Part shown: piece after piece, positions 11,884 through 24,772 of the stretch
Layout: each line of letters begins with the position of its first letter
How positions within the stretch are numbered: the first letter of the stretch is position 1
Origin: Ganoderma boninense
Lineage: Eukaryota > Basidiomycota > Agaricomycetes > Polyporales > Polyporaceae
Assembly: GCA_002900995.3 (NCBI GenBank)
Contig: CM035306.1
Span: 1,860,001 to 1,924,000 of the forward strand
Direction: 5' to 3'
DNA: 64,000 nt
Translations under genes and position numbers: made by a program
Notes under the pieces: generated by a model
Told to the model about the DNA's origin: nothing
Seen by the model: only the letters and a program-made list of their open reading frames with translations
Databases searched by the model: none

Positions 11884-12126
11884 CAGGACGCCTGGGAAGC
11901 TTCAGAAGCGAGTTGGTGACCTTGATGTGACATGTCTCTTGGATGGCATGGGTGCCTCCCGAAGCAGCTGAGGGCCCAAATGGTACACTAGGAGGCCCGT
12001 TGAGAACCACTGAGCTCTCCAGGAAGTAGACAAGCGTGGGGGACAAGGGGAACAGTCAGGCTGAAGTTACGACCAGGAGAGGCGCACAGGCGGCGTTGGC
12101 GTTGCATGTGACCGTGATCCATCCGC

Positions 12127-12196
12127 ATTTGGTAGGCGAGGTATAAGCGCCTGCTGGGGATTTTTCGGCGCGTTCACGCAATTATGCAAGGCACTG
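12127..12196 (-). repeat. Right terminal inverted repeat of the MITE
   Basis: 70 bp, the inverted partner of 11814-11883, followed by TA. Confidence 0.85.
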
Positions 12197-12198
12197 TA

Positions 12199-13461
12199 AC
12201 AATGGCGTCGATTTTCAACGCCACATTCTGTCCCAAGACTATCGCAAGTCGTGTATTGACGATCTTGGTCTTCAAAATCTTCAGCCATGAACGATAGATG
12301 CTGAGTGTACGAATCGAGGGGGGAGGGGGTTTGATAACAGGCTTTCTGCTATCCCAGGGGCTGGCCGCTCAGGTTATAAGACCGAAGGATGTCATTGTAC
12401 GTTCTCCCTTTTCTCGTGTCCGGAAGCTAGGCAACTGCTAACGGTCTCTCCGCTCGAAGATGACTTTGGGGCCTCTACCAGCGGACATCCTTCTGCTCCC
12501 CTGCTAGGGGAAGACATGACACTGTTGTGGTGAGTTCTTAAACATTTCGTCTTGAGCTGCGACTTAGCGGTACTTCAGACTTCTTGGGCCACTCCTGTTG
12601 ACGTATCGGAAACTTCACTGGCCCACCGACATCCCCCCCAAAATTCCTTGTTGACTTGGATCGCAACCCGATGTTCCGGGGGACATATATCTGAGCACAA
12701 TGCACCTGGTTCCGCGATGGGGACGAAAAGTTATCTGGCGCTTGCTGCTGCTGCTGCCTGGTGAGTCCCTGATCTCTCCCCATCTCTGGCTGGGTTATTG
12801 CCACTATACCAATGACTTTGTACTGTAAAGGAGTACGTATCGCCTATGGGAGAGTTTTGTGCCTAATGCGTTCAACTATTCAAGTGGCATAGGCATCCGA
12901 GGTCATAGCGCGAGCTTCGGACGAGCACCCCTGCCATCGACATGGAAGCTGAAACTGGATGAAAAGTATTGAGTTGTTGGGCAAATGGCGATGCATCGAT
13001 GGGGCGTATGTAGTACGAGAAGGGTTCAGTACGTAGAATATATTTTACGCATAAGGGGGATGAGGATACCGGAGCATGCGGAATGGCCAGCGGAAGGTTG
13101 TCGCTCACTCCCATCATCGCCACCAACTGTGTTGGCCTCTTCCGTCGCACTGGCCGGCAACGGACTCCATTCCTCCACACGGCTCTCGTGGTTCGGCCTT
13201 GCACCTCACTTGTGTACGAAGGGCCGAGAGATGGCATCCGTAGAAAGCATTCCCGCGTTCCTACAGCCAGGGGTCTCTGTGTCGCAGCCGCCCCACCTCG
13301 AAGGTGATCCGTCTCTGGCTACAGAGATCTTACCGGGTCCCCCTTCCCTGGCTTCCGTCCAACAGGCTGGTCTACCCCGCAAAGACCACAAAAAGGCCCT
13401 TGTGTCGTTCTCTTACCTACCCACTGCGGACCCAGGAACCACCTATACCACGCATTTTGCG
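12199..13461. other. Intergenic upstream of the PHD-finger gene
   Basis: About 1.26 kb. A TATAAG motif near 12377 and several GTGAGT donor-like sites near 12531 and 12759 hint at a short spliced transcript, but no consistent reading frame joins them. It is treated as promoter and leader of the PHD gene. Confidence 0.4.
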
Positions 13462-16461
13462 ATGAATCCTCTCTCCGCAGCTCCCGTTGATATCGACGGG
13501 ACACGGCGGAAGCGAGCACGACTCGACAAAGGGTGCGTCTGCATGTTTTCTAACACAAACGGACCTTATCTGAACACTTTTGACATTGCTCCGGTTCTCC
13601 TTTGCTTAAACGACCACCCCGAAACTTTGCTCCGCAAATTTGCCCCGCACCCACTGGCCCCCACGTCAACAGCGCCGAGAGCAGCAGGTCCCAACGTGCA
13701 TCTGCTCGCAGTTTGGCCGGAGTGGCGCCGTCGTCCGAACCTATCGTGGTGTCGGAAGCGACCGCTTCGTCATCGCATGGACTGTCGGACTTTGATCCCC
13801 AACTCTTGCCACTGGACTCTGACGACGCCATGGTATCCCGGGCAACCTCTCTGCATGAGGACGACTCTCCACCCCAGTCTGTCGAACCTCCCTCCAAACG
13901 GCAACGGGCTCGGGCGCAGAAGGATAAGGGGAAGGGGAAGGAGCGGGAGAGGGAGAGGGAATCAGCGGTGAAGGTGAAGGAGGAGCCGACTGTGGTGTCG
14001 TTGAGCGAGCATGCCCCCGCGTCGTTCGTGAGTCCCGTCTCGTTCTGCGGTACCCCTATCGTGTGGGATTGAACCCCCCGTGCAGCCCAACGAGGATCAC
14101 TGTTCTGCGTGTCGCTCTCTGGGGGCGCTGGTATATTGCGACGGATGTACCAAAGCCTTCCATTGGCTGTGCCTCGATCCTCCGATGGAGGCAAACGACC
14201 TTCCGGAGGGCGAATCTAGATGGTTCTGTCCGGCATGTCTACTGGAACGGGTAAGGCCCTAGTACTTCTTCCGTATCATGACTGATCAGTGCCACGCGAT
14301 AGCGTCCCCCTCCTAAACCGCCTACGACGCTCAAATTCATGGGACCTCTCATTCAAGAACTTGAGACCAAGATACCCACTGAGTTCCAGCTGCCTCAAGA
14401 TATTCGGTCCTTCTTCAAAGACGGTGTGTCCTGATATCCTCGAGACCGGTTCTGCCTGTTCCTCACGGTCGCTATCTCAGTCGCCACCGGACCAAGAGGC
14501 ACCTATCAAGACATGTCTCAAGTGAAACAAGCTCGTTTCAAGTAAGCCTGTCTTCTACCTCGGTTGGTTCTCTTGACGAACCCGTACCAGTCGTCATGGT
14601 CAACTGGAGGATCGCGATCCTTACAGACTGAAGGATCGCAATGGCGAGCCTGTCCTCTGTTTCTGCTGCGGCACTTCCGCTCTTTCACCAGGTCTGGCGG
14701 CAGATTCGCCCACTGCTAAGAGAGCGCGTAGAATGACTGCAAACGTCAACAACTACGAGACCGGTCGAGCAATCATTTCGTGCGATTATTGTCATCTACA
14801 TTGGCACCTCGACTGCCTCGACCCTCCCATGATCATCATGCCACCCTGGTCGAAGAAGTGGATGTGTCCAAACCACGCTGAACAAACATCCGTGAGCATC
14901 GTTACCTTCCTTTTGCCCATCATCACCTCCTCTCGTAGCTGACCCCAATGACGATTCAGCAACCAAAGCGCCGCATTCCTCGAGTGAACGCTACGCCAAT
15001 CGACATCATCAAACCTCGGCAATGGAATAATGGCAACATCGAGATCATACAGGCCGATACCGCCTCACCACCGGTCATCGCGCCGAATAAGGTCAACGTT
15101 GACGAGGTCCTGATAAACGGTCGTCGATATCGAGTGCCGGAGAGGATCATTACCCTCGACTTCTGGGACAAGATAGCGAAGAATCGCCGCAGTGAATCCG
15201 CGTCTGAAATGTGAGCGGCTTCGTCTTGCCTTGCCCGCTGCCTTGTGCTGACCCATCTCAGTAGCAGGGAAGTTGATGATTCAAGTGCCTTGTCGTCGCC
15301 CCTGACGTCGTTGAGCTCTCTTGACGACCAAGATAGTGTGCCGCCATTCTTCATGGAGCCCGCATTGTATTCCATGGACGATGTGAATTTTGCGCAGGTG
15401 AGGGGGTGCTCACCACCGTGGGCATGAAGCCGAGCTGAGGGTATTGTGGTCTCAGATGCTTTGCAACCTTCGGTTGCAGAGCGCCTCCGATTCTTCGACC
15501 ATTGGAGAGAGTCGTATTCGACCTATCGCCAATGGCATCCAAGGAGCCAAGCGGATCAAGGTCGAGGATGATACAGCGAAGGCGAGTGTTCTGTGTTGAA
15601 TTTGCCGTCCAGCACCCTCAACGGCCATTTTGCGTACAGACAGCGTTGGATTGGACACAGAAGGGTGGTGCATCTTCCAGCAACGGAACGCGTCCAAGAC
15701 GTGCCGCTGCTGCTCGCACGGCAGCTTCTCGTTCTCGCTCCACTAGGAGGTCCGGTCGATCTGGCGATGACGATATCCTAATGGACATAGACTTCGACTT
15801 GCCTCAACCTGTCCTCTCCTCAGGCAAACGGCCCGACGCTCGTCGGAAGGCTGCCAGGCCACCTGAGCCTGTCGATAACGCCTCTCATGCTCCGTCCGTG
15901 AATGGTACCACCCTGTCGATTGCTACCGATGGGGACAGGAACGCATCCGACGTTACGGTAACGGAATCCGCTTCGATTCGGGTCTCTGGCAAACCGAAGA
16001 GGACTCGCCAACCTTCCAAGACCGGCTCATCGCGTGTCATTACCGTCAAGCCAGATCCCGACGCCCCTCAACCGAGTCTTGCCCCACCGCCTACCAATTC
16101 CAGGAAGAAGAACAATGCCTCCTCCCGTGCACCGAAACCTGTCACTCCTCCTGCAACGAGCGGTACCGTTCTCACCGCACCTTCCGGTGCAAAGCCGGAA
16201 GCGACTCCGACTCTCAAGATCCGCCTCCCCAGACTCGGCGCGTTCAACTCCCCGTCCGCAACCAAAGAGTCCGTCCTGGAGACGTCTAGGGTTTCACCGA
16301 CCAAACCCGCGGTTTCTGCCGTTCCTACCCGTCCACGCCGTTCCCTCCGACGTCACGCCTCCATCCCTACTCCCCTGAACTCGGCATCCATAAGCGACAC
16401 CGGTTCCTCCACCAGAATCAACGACACAGGGCTCTCCGCGAGTCCGATCGAATCGTTCTGA
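13462..16461 (+). CDS. Double PHD-finger chromatin protein, Rco1-like (Rpd3S histone deacetylase subunit)
   Basis: The protein has two PHD fingers separated by a linker, as in Rco1, which with Eaf3 targets the Rpd3S deacetylase to transcribed chromatin. PHD1 (about 14080-14250) reads [19 protein letters not shown] followed by HWLCLDPP and WFCPACL. The linker carries [14 protein letters not shown], the Rco1-type inter-PHD helix that contacts Sin3. PHD2 (about 14650-14870) has [22 protein letters not shown] and WMCPNH. A conserved [18 protein letters not shown] follows. The C-terminal third, mostly one exon from 15640, is low-complexity Ser/Pro/Arg/Thr-rich with basic patches, including [12 protein letters not shown], and is likely disordered. 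The N-terminus has a nuclear-type TRRKRARLD. The start at 13462 is the first ATG of the frame that splices into PHD1. An alternative is another two-PHD reader outside Rpd3S. Confidence 0.82.
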
Positions 16462-16962
16462 CAGCTATCTGGGCGAGAGAGAGACATTATCGTTATTCGA
16501 TGTGGCTTGCTTCGCTTCCGCACTACATACTGTACATGGCACTGTATTCCAATCACCGTACGTCTCCAGTCGTTTACTGTAAATAGGAACGATAGTGTAA
16601 TCGGGGTGCCCATTGGTCTATCCATGCGTTGGTCCGGGACCTCGAGCTGGGCCCGACCGAGCCTTCGGTTGGGAGTCTCTGGCCTGGTCTGGTTCCAAGT
16701 GCTAACCGGACCCCGTACTTGCCATAGAATCCATGTGTATTCCGTAGTCCCATATACCAAGATCGTCTAGTTTTCTTAAGAGGGGTTTATGCCGACATAA
16801 TCTCGGTCTGAGCTGTGCATGTGCTCCAGCGCGCGCCCGATTGGGAAGGCGATCTGGAAGCTCCGGACCTTCAACTTGGAGTGCAGCAGAGCAGACACAA
16901 CATCTCCCACCTCCTCCCCCCATTCATACCCTTGAGTTCCACCTGCGGACATCCAACTCATA
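16462..16962. other. Intergenic, PHD-gene 3' flank and PGM promoter
   Basis: 500 bp between two genes on the same strand. A CT-rich stretch (CATCTCCCACCTCCTCCCCC) near 16905 is a likely transcription-start context for the phosphoglucomutase gene. Nothing else was seen. Confidence 0.5.
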
Positions 16963-19781
16963 ATGGCGTCTGATCTACAGTCTTTGGTAGACCAATGGCT
17001 CCGTCTGGATCCCGTAAGTGTTCGTCCAAGTCTACGCCGCTCTTGTAACCTCTCCTTATGTTTTCGCTCCCGAGATTCCAGAACGAAGAGACTCACGCCG
17101 AAATCGAACGCTTGATGAAGGAGGGAAACAATGCAGAGCTTGAGAAGAGAATGAGGTCGCTTTTTAAAACATATCACGATCTCCTGGTCTTTGACAAATA
17201 TTCTTTCGGCAGCCCGCGCATCGAGTTCGGAACGGCAGGTACTCATGATCCGTATTTTGTCCATTCTGTCTCTGACGCAGTATATAGGTCTCCGTGGACG
17301 TATGGAAGCGGGTTGGAGCCGCATGAACGATCTCATCATTATTCAAGCATCTCAAGTGGGTACCGGTGGTCCATTGGCCCACATAACAACACGGTCCACT
17401 TGCCTAGCTTGCGATATTGATTTTCGGACACTTTAGGGTTTATGCGCATATGTTTTGAAGCATGTAAACGATGCACGTTCTCGTGGAGTAGTTGTTGGCC
17501 ATGACCATCGGTACAACTCGGAGAAATGGGCCGAACTGACTGCTGCCGTCTTCATTGACCAACAAGTGCCGGTCTACTTCCATGATGGACTCGCACATAC
17601 ACCATTGTGAGCTCATCGCAGCGTTGTTTTGTTGACTGTCCTGAAGCGTAGAGTGAACAATGTCTAGGGTCCCATTTACAGTGAAGCAGAAGCAGGCTGC
17701 CGCTGGTGTCATGATCACAGGTCAGTGGTTTCCCCTCCTTCACCGAAAGTTATAATTTTGATGCCTTTCTAGCAAGTCATAACCCAAAGGTCAGTAAAAT
17801 GGTAAATTCCGATCAAAATGTCGTCTGAATTCCCCTAGCAAGACAATGGATACAAGGTCTACTGGGAGAATGCTGTTCAGGTCAGTTTGAGGCCACTTTC
17901 TGGAGGCAGCATCGTAACTTTCCAACCCATATAGATCATCGAGCCTCATGACAAAGGCATTTCTTTATCCATACGGGAGAACTTGGAACCCCGTCCTTTG
18001 AACCTCGACTCGTTGGCTAGTTCCCCGTTGTTAAAGAAGTACGACAACTTCGCCTATCTTCAATACATAGCCTCGTTATCTACTTCCCGGTAAGGCGCAG
18101 ACCCTTTAGTCTTAATGTTGGCATTCAAATGCTATCCTTTGTAGGTCTCTGAATGCCCAGACCGTGCTGAAGTTTGTCAACACCTCGATGCACGGCGTTA
18201 GCGATGCCCCCATGTCGAAGGCTTTCCAGTCGTTCGGCTTTGCACCATACATCCCCGTGTCAGCACAGCAACAGCCTAATCCCGACTTCCCTACCGTCAG
18301 GTTCCCGAATCCGGAGGAGAAAGGTGCGTTCTTGCTTGGGATGTGGCTGTTGGCTGTGCTCTAACATACTTGACCCTTCGAGGTGCCCTGGTATGGCATA
18401 CCTTCATAGAAGTGCAGTGGCTCCAGACTCAAAATGCTACCCGTTTCTAGGACCTTGCCATGGCCACGGCAACGGAACAAGGCGCAAACTATATCCTAGC
18501 TCAAGATCCCGACTCTGATCGTTTTGCGGCCGCAGAGAGAAGGCAAAGTCCTACGAACCTTCTATCCTTTCCAACGGACAGTCTGACGCGATCGCTCCCA
18601 GTCCCGATGGAAAATGGATCCAATTTACGGGCGACCAGTTGGGCACGTTGTTCGCTAGCGCCACACTCGACAAATATCGCGCCACTGGCAAGCCGCTATG
18701 TGAAATACCACGTTTCCTTTTGAAGTGCTGTCTGAGCTGAACCCATACGCTAGCTAAACTGGCCATGGTTGCGTCAACAGTAAGCTCCAAGATGATCGAG
18801 GCGATGGCCCACGCGGAGGGCTTCAAGTTCGCGGAATGTCTCACCGGTACGTAGACCACCCTCTTACCCGTCACCTATTACCATCTACTTGTCGCGCACA
18901 GGCTTCAAATACATCGGGAACACGGCCCTCGCCCTCGTGCAAGAGGGATACGAAGTGCCTTTCGGCTACGAAGAGGCCATCGGGTTCATGTTCGGCCCAG
19001 ACCTCCGCGACAAGGACGGCGTGGCCGCCTCCGTCGTATTCGCCGAGTTCGTCGCCGCGCTTCAGCGACAGGGAAAAACCGCCAGCTCCCGCCTGAGGGA
19101 GCTCTACGAGCAGTACGTACACGTACAGTCCCCCCAATTCTTGGCAACGGTCTCTCACCCACCCTCACCGTCCTTCCCCGGCTTCCCTGCAGGTACGGCT
19201 TCTTCCAGGTAAGCCCCCCATCCCTCGGGACCTCTCTATCCCCCTTCCTCGGGACCTGTAGGGACCGGCAACAGCTGACCGGCAAACGCGCAGACGAGCA
19301 ATTCATACTTTATCTGCACGGAGCCGCGCACGATCGACGCCATCTTCGCGCGCATCCGCAACTTCGACGGCGCTGCGCCGGCCACTGGCCCGCCGCACTA
19401 CCCCCGCACGCTCGCGGGGCTCGAGGTGACGAGCGTGCGCGACCTCACGGTGGGGTACGACAGCGCGAACCCGCCGACGTACAAGCCGGCGCTGCCGCTT
19501 TCGTCGGGGCATATGATACAGTTCCGCGCGGCGAACAAGACGGACGGGACGAAGATCACGCTGACTACTCGGTGTGTCTTGCATAGCCTACGAACAGCTG
19601 ATGCGGTCGTGCCTGACGTGAATGTGGGTGTAGGACGAGCGGAACGGAGCCAAAGATCAAGTACTACCTCGAGGGCAGTGGCCAGGACGCTACAGCGGTT
19701 GCGGCGCTTCTCCCTAGGGTCGTCCAGGAATTGTCCGATGTATGGATGGAGGCGGAGAAGAATGGGCTTGGGAAGGCCTGA
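16963..19781 (+). CDS. Phosphoglucomutase-2/phosphopentomutase (PGM2/PGM3 type)
   Basis: This alpha-D-phosphohexomutase family enzyme interconverts ribose-1-P and ribose-5-P, and glucose-1-P and glucose-6-P, linking nucleoside salvage to central carbon metabolism. It starts MASDLQSLVDQWLRLDP and has all four active-site loops. The phosphoserine loop is TASHNPKQDNGYKVYW, preceded by IEFGTAGLRGRMEAGWSRMN. The metal loop is AQDPDSDRFAAAE, the sugar loop is PFGYEEAIGFMFG, and the phosphate loop is TRTSGTEPKIKYYLEG near the end. The insert and length resemble PGM2/PGM2L1 and yeast Pgm3 rather than classical PGM1. About twelve introns are present. It ends at TGA 19779-19781, 125 bp from the convergent MCMBP stop. 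Confidence 0.93.
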
Positions 19782-19906
19782 AGCTGGAGCGCAGACCATA
19801 AGATGGCGAAGATACATGATGGGGTCATAGATTGATACACCGGGAAGAACAAATACAGCAAATTGTACAGGCATATTACAGCACACTACACGTTGCGACA
19901 GAATGC

Positions 19907-22083
19907 TCAAACCATGACGAGAGCTCTTCGCTGGTCGTCGAACGCTTTCGCCCGCTGCCAGGTCTCGACGGTGAGGCTCGGCTCATGCAGAGAGAGCGCA
20001 TACAACCTGCCAACGCACGCGAGTGTGAGTACCAGACACGACAGGACGTATAGCGGACACGAGCACTCACTTCGCGACTGCCATCCAGCGAATCAGATCG
20101 TCCGCTGTCACGCTCCTGTCCGCCTGCCTCGCACTCACAAACTGCGCCTGTATATGCTGCAATCCGACCCGAGTCGTCAGCAATCTAACGCTCTATCCCT
20201 AACAGACCCAATTGGACGTGCCTCGGATGTTTTCTCTGGGACGTCCACCTTTCCACAGCGCGCCCCCACGACCAAGTCCCTGAACGCGTCCAATTTCTCC
20301 CTGGAGGGAGTCCTCACCTCGTCCGCGGGCTTGTAAAGCGCCGCGATGGCGGCAGGGTCCGTGGGTGCCCGGAGAGGCACGTTGAGCACCGTGTGGAAGA
20401 ATGCGCTCTTGCGGCCCTCGGCAAGGATGACGCAGGCGATGTCGGTAGGGAACGAGAACTGACTAAAGGGGAAGACGTAGGCGAGGGTCTGGGTATTCAT
20501 GACCTCCTGCAGCGCGTGGATATTCATTAGGCCTGTGGTCATTGTGGATCAGGTCAGTGATCGCTGGAGAAGGCGATGTGCAGTTGAGAGACATACCTCG
20601 TTCGTGGAGCTGGCCCTCGCGTACGCCCCCTTCAGAGACAAGAAGGACGGTGCCCTGCGGGAGCTGGAGCACTCCTGCGTGCAGGTCCTCATCCTTGCTC
20701 TCGGGCGTGAAGTTGCTCTTGTTTAAACTATCGAGTGATAACGGCAGGCTGTGGGACAATGGAAGCAACAGGTTGAGCACCGTAGATAGTGCTGGGAGAG
20801 GTGCGGTGGCTGATGGAGAGGTCGACGGGACAGGTGGCGGCGAAGGGAACCGCGAGACGACGAGTGGTGTGGGGAGAAGCGGAGGAGTGCGAGTTTGCCT
20901 GTGGGTAACGCATTATTATTCAGGAAAGCGCATAGAAGAGAACAGAATAGTATGCCTAACACTTTAGAGATGCATGACAGAAGGACCCATTCTGCGGCTT
21001 GGTAGTCTCCTCCCAGGGCTTCGTCAGCAATCCACTTAATTAGCTCTTCGCGGACGCGAGGAGTATCCTCCGCGACTCGTGATGACGGCTCGGAGATTAC
21101 GCCGGTGATGGCGGCATCGCGACTCGGGCGAACAACGCGGGGAAAGGGGCGGGGTAGCACGTTTGGGGCATGAGTTTTCGTGAAGACGACGTGGAGTGTC
21201 GGTGCATCTGCAACATCCTCCTGCATCTGGTCCAAACCACAGCTGCACGATGGGATTGATTAGCGAGATTAGATTTGGAGTAAGAATATATGCGGCTTAC
21301 GGTTCTGCTGAGAGAATACCGACAAAAGTGACGACGTCTGAGGCTTTGTAGGACTCGACGTTTTCGCGGTCGTAGATCTGGGGGCGAGGGAGTGTAGGAG
21401 AGTGTAAGGATACAAGTGAACGGTGATTCATACCTTAATTTGGACACCGAAGTGCTCACACTCAGGATGAGGGTACTTGTAGGGCCTCGAAGAAGCGGTG
21501 GGGACGGAAGGAGACTGGACGACTCCTTGAGCTTCGCAAAGTCAGAACTTCACATCGAAACGATGACAAGTGAGTCGTGGAACGAACCGGAATTGTGACC
21601 ATCCAATTCATCACGGCACCATTCAGACTCTGCGGGCACGGTGGTTGCCCAGAGCAGATTACATTCCTGAAGGTTGGCGTAGTCGAGGTCGGGGGCGGCG
21701 GAGCTGGGAGAGAGATCTGAAGGATACATTCCCCACCCACCGCATGATCCATCACTGTGTCTGGCAAGGTACATTTCTGTGGAAAGGGAGGTATCTTGAA
21801 CCATGGCGCGGAAACGGACGAGGGCACGGTCGGGATAGGATTCTGGAGGATGATGCACATTGAGGGGAGGAATCTGGAGGATGACGTTCGTTACAAGGAG
21901 CGGGTTCAGCTACGGAGTGTCGAACGAACTGACCCTTGCGAAGGCGTTTTGAGATTGGAAGAGATCGGAGAAGTGGTCGGCGACGAGGCGGGGCAAGTGT
22001 GAGTCGGAGGTGTGAGCGCGGTAGAGTTGTTGGATGACCGCAGTCGGGTCTTCGAGAGCTTGTGCGCGGCAGTCGGCTGTCAT
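19907..22083 (-). CDS. MCMBP: Mini-chromosome maintenance complex-binding protein (MCMBP/ETG1)
   Basis: MCMBP binds MCM3-7 and supports replisome assembly and unloading and sister cohesion. It starts at 22083 with MTADCRAQALEDPTAVIQQL. Family blocks follow in order: LLVTNVILQIPPLNVHH, the conserved YPDRALVRFRAMVQDTSLSTEMY, ECNLLWATTVPAESEW, a VESYKASDVVTFVGILSAEP-like segment, LHVVFTKTHAPN, EELIKWIADEALGGDYQAAEWVLL, the PLPLSLDSLN and LLQLPQGTVLLVSEGGVREGQL blocks, and MNIHALQEVMNTQTLAYVFP with FPTDIACVILAEGRKSAFF. The C-terminus ends TVETWQRAKAFDDQRRALVMV at TGA 19907-19909, closely matching the RERWLRAK-type tail of animal homologues. Introns are numerous and short. Confidence 0.9.
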
Positions 22084-22565
22084 CGCGGGCAAAGGGGACA
22101 AGCTCAGGGCGACAATCGAGACGAGAGTGCTCCTCCCTCGGCGCAAAGGCGACGACCGCGGCAACCCTTCCGGGTCGGAGACGCGCGTCCACACCGAACG
22201 CGTCTTGTCACGATCACGCCACCGCACGTCACGCACCCTCCTCCAGAGCAGGGCCAGACTGCAGCCATTCGCAGAGAATAGCCAAATGTCTAGTGATACG
22301 TGGTTCTGGCGACAGCAATATCGATAACATAGCGTATGACGGATAGCAAAGCTCGTACGAAAGCATTAAAAGAGCGCGATGCTAGAGTGCCTCAGTCCAG
22401 GAGTCCGTGCATCGTTTCATAACACTGTTGAAAGCTGAGCCCGAATGCGAAGCGCGGTGATCTGTCATGTCCAATCCTGGCGAAAGCAATTTGACCTCCC
22501 AGAAAGTCGAAAGCAATGGCAAAGCATATTCCAGCACTCGGGGTCTCTGCCCCGCCGAGCCCCCT
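22084..22565. other. Intergenic, MCMBP promoter / laccase 3' flank
   Basis: 480 bp without a supported gene. MCMBP reads away on the minus strand and laccase ends here. Confidence 0.5.
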
Positions 22566-24772
22566 TCACTGGTCGCTCAGGCCAAGGGCATTGTAAGTCG
22601 GGCACAAATCATCCCAAGCCTCTGCAACAATAGGCAAGCACGTCAACTCCAATCCCACTTGGTAATCACGCTTCCTACACTTACCTGGCTGGGATTGAGC
22701 ACCCTCGATGTTGCTTGGTGTGTCCTCCACCATTACGACAGCTAGCCCTTGCTCCAGGTGTGGGTCGATATGGCAATGCAAAATCCACGGTCCCGGGTTG
22801 TCCGTCTACCATCCATGTCAGATCATTACAAGAACGAACCTATCCGCTCTGCGTATAACACTCACCCTGAACCGGATCGTAACGTTGTCGCCACGTTCAC
22901 CCGTGTTCACCACGTCTCGCCAGATGGGGTCCTCGTAGTTGTATACAGAGCTGTTGGCGCTGCGCACGACAGCGAACTTGTGCTATGTTCCATAGCAAGT
23001 TCAGTGATTACCGCGCATATGTTCGGAAGGAGCCAGCTTACACCGTGCATGTGGAGTGGGTGCGGACCACCTGGCAAGTGATCCCGCATAGGGAAAGATA
23101 TCTCGATGGTCGAGTTCGAGGGCAGCACGACCAGAGACCCAGCGGGAAGCAAGTCCTTGGCGTCCTGCGCCCCGCTCATGATCTGCAGGAGGACCGGGAC
23201 TGGATGTGATACGAACGATTGGTTGTTGATAAGGAAGTGGGTGCGATTCTAGAATGACAGGATTAGAACTATCTTTGACTGCGCAGACAACAGCGCATTG
23301 CTCACGAAGGTCATATCCAAGTTCACTGTCACATCCACGTCCCCGATGCCAGGACTTCCGGGCTGGATTATCACCATGTCAGTGCGACATTCTCAAACCC
23401 GCTCCAAAGCGCACACATACCGCTGGCGCCGGGACCAGCGGCCTCAACGCGGTCTCCACAAGCGGCTTCACGCTCGCGGGTGGCTCCGAGGGAACCGGCT
23501 CCCTCTCTGGCGCGCCCTTGTACCTCAGAATTGCCGAATTCAGCCCGTGCTCGAACGAACGATAGCCCGCGTTCGGCTTCGCTCTGATCCAGTAGTTGTC
23601 CACGGCCTGATTCGCATGGAACACGAACGAGTACCGCTGTCCCGCGAAAATCTGGATCGAGTCGACCACGTGTGGGCGAGTGTTGACCGCATCTGCCTCG
23701 ATGACTGTCATGGGATGGCCGTCAATGCTGAACACGAAGTTTGCCTCGCACGAGATCGAGACGAGCCGGAAACGATACCGCCGGCCGTGGGTGACGGAGA
23801 CGACAGAGAGGCTGGCGGTGAGGGTCTTGGTCGAGCGACCTTTGCCGTTGATGAGCGTAGCGTCACCGCCTATTCTGCGAATGTCACGTCCAGTCACAAA
23901 ATGAGTTGGTAGCAGATTGCGGTGACGGCACTCACAAAGGTTTTGGGCCTAATTTGTAGGTGACATGGTACCAATCGGCCAGCGTAATGACCGTGTTGTC
24001 TACCGAATGCGGATAGAAACCAGGACATCAGGTCACCATGGGTGTGAGTTACTTACCATCATCCACGTCGTATAGATCTCCGTGGGGGTCCTCGGGGTCG
24101 TAGATCACGAGTGGTCCTCTCAGCCCGTCGCAGTACTGTGTCGATAGATGACTATGGTACCAAAAAGTCCCTAGTCGCCAACAACACCAGGACGTGAGAT
24201 CGGCATGCACGAGTGAATCCAACCACCAAGGAGTTAGACGGGTATTCACCTGCTTGCTTCCTGGATTCAAAATCGTACAAGAACGAGTTGCCGGAGGCAA
24301 TTGGACACTGGTTCACAAATGCAACGCCGTCGGCCCAGTTTGACGACCTTTGGTACAAACCGTGCCAGTGCTACAAAAGGCGAGATAGTCAGCATTAGGA
24401 TCCAATCCTCGACCGAGTCCAAACGAAGAGTCCAGAAACGGAGTGACGAACAGGAATGCGAATAGCATCACATTGCCACAATGAGGTCGCAAGACAATGT
24501 GAAATGGAACGCACAATGCTGGTTGACTTGAGCATCGTGTGGTTCGTGAGCCGGTTGATGACGTTGATCTGGAAGCGGTCGCCCTTCTGCCCGACGATGA
24601 GGGGACCAGGCGACACCCCGTCCACAGCCACGGCCGGACGAGTGAATCCGTCGGGGGCAAGTTCTGCGTTCGTGATCGTCAGGTCCGTGACAGGGCCGAT
24701 AGCGGCACGAGTGTCGAGCGCGAGCTTGAGGGCGACGAGCACGGCCGCGGAGAGGAGCTTGTACGGCGCCAT
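22566..24772 (-). CDS. Laccase (secreted multicopper oxidase, AA1_1)
   Basis: Laccase oxidises phenols and lignin-derived compounds with four-electron reduction of O2 to water. The start at 24772 gives a signal-like N-terminus ([23 protein letters not shown]), then [19 protein letters not shown], the usual mature start. All four copper segments are visible: HWHGLYQ (L1), [19 protein letters not shown] (L2), [19 protein letters not shown] (L3, with an intron after HMHG), and [20 protein letters not shown] (L4). Ten residues after the T1-copper Cys is Leu, the class-2 axial position. L4 has Pro where most polypore laccases have Trp (HIDWHL). The end [19 protein letters not shown] is the standard laccase C-terminus, with TGA at 22566-22568. 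At least nine introns break the gene. A lignin-decay role is inferred from the family. Confidence 0.95.

Larger units (their letters stand above)
11814..12196. mobile_element. Tc1/mariner-type MITE with 70-bp terminal inverted repeats
   Basis: The two ends are inverted copies of each other. The left arm is 11814-11883, starting CAGTGCCTTGCATAATTGCG, and the right arm is 12127-12196. The outer 37 bp of each arm are identical and the inner half differs by a few substitutions and one-base gaps. Both ends abut a TA dinucleotide (11812-11813 and 12197-12198), which is the target duplication of Tc1/mariner transposases. The 383-bp element has no transposase frame, so it is non-autonomous. The CAGTGCCTTGCA end resembles known Tc1/mariner termini. 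It sits in the divergent promoter space between MND1 and the PHD gene. Confidence 0.85.

Noticed and set aside
12391..12764. Small spliced gene before the PHD gene
   Set aside because: Donor-like and acceptor-like sites exist, but no combination keeps an open frame from an ATG.
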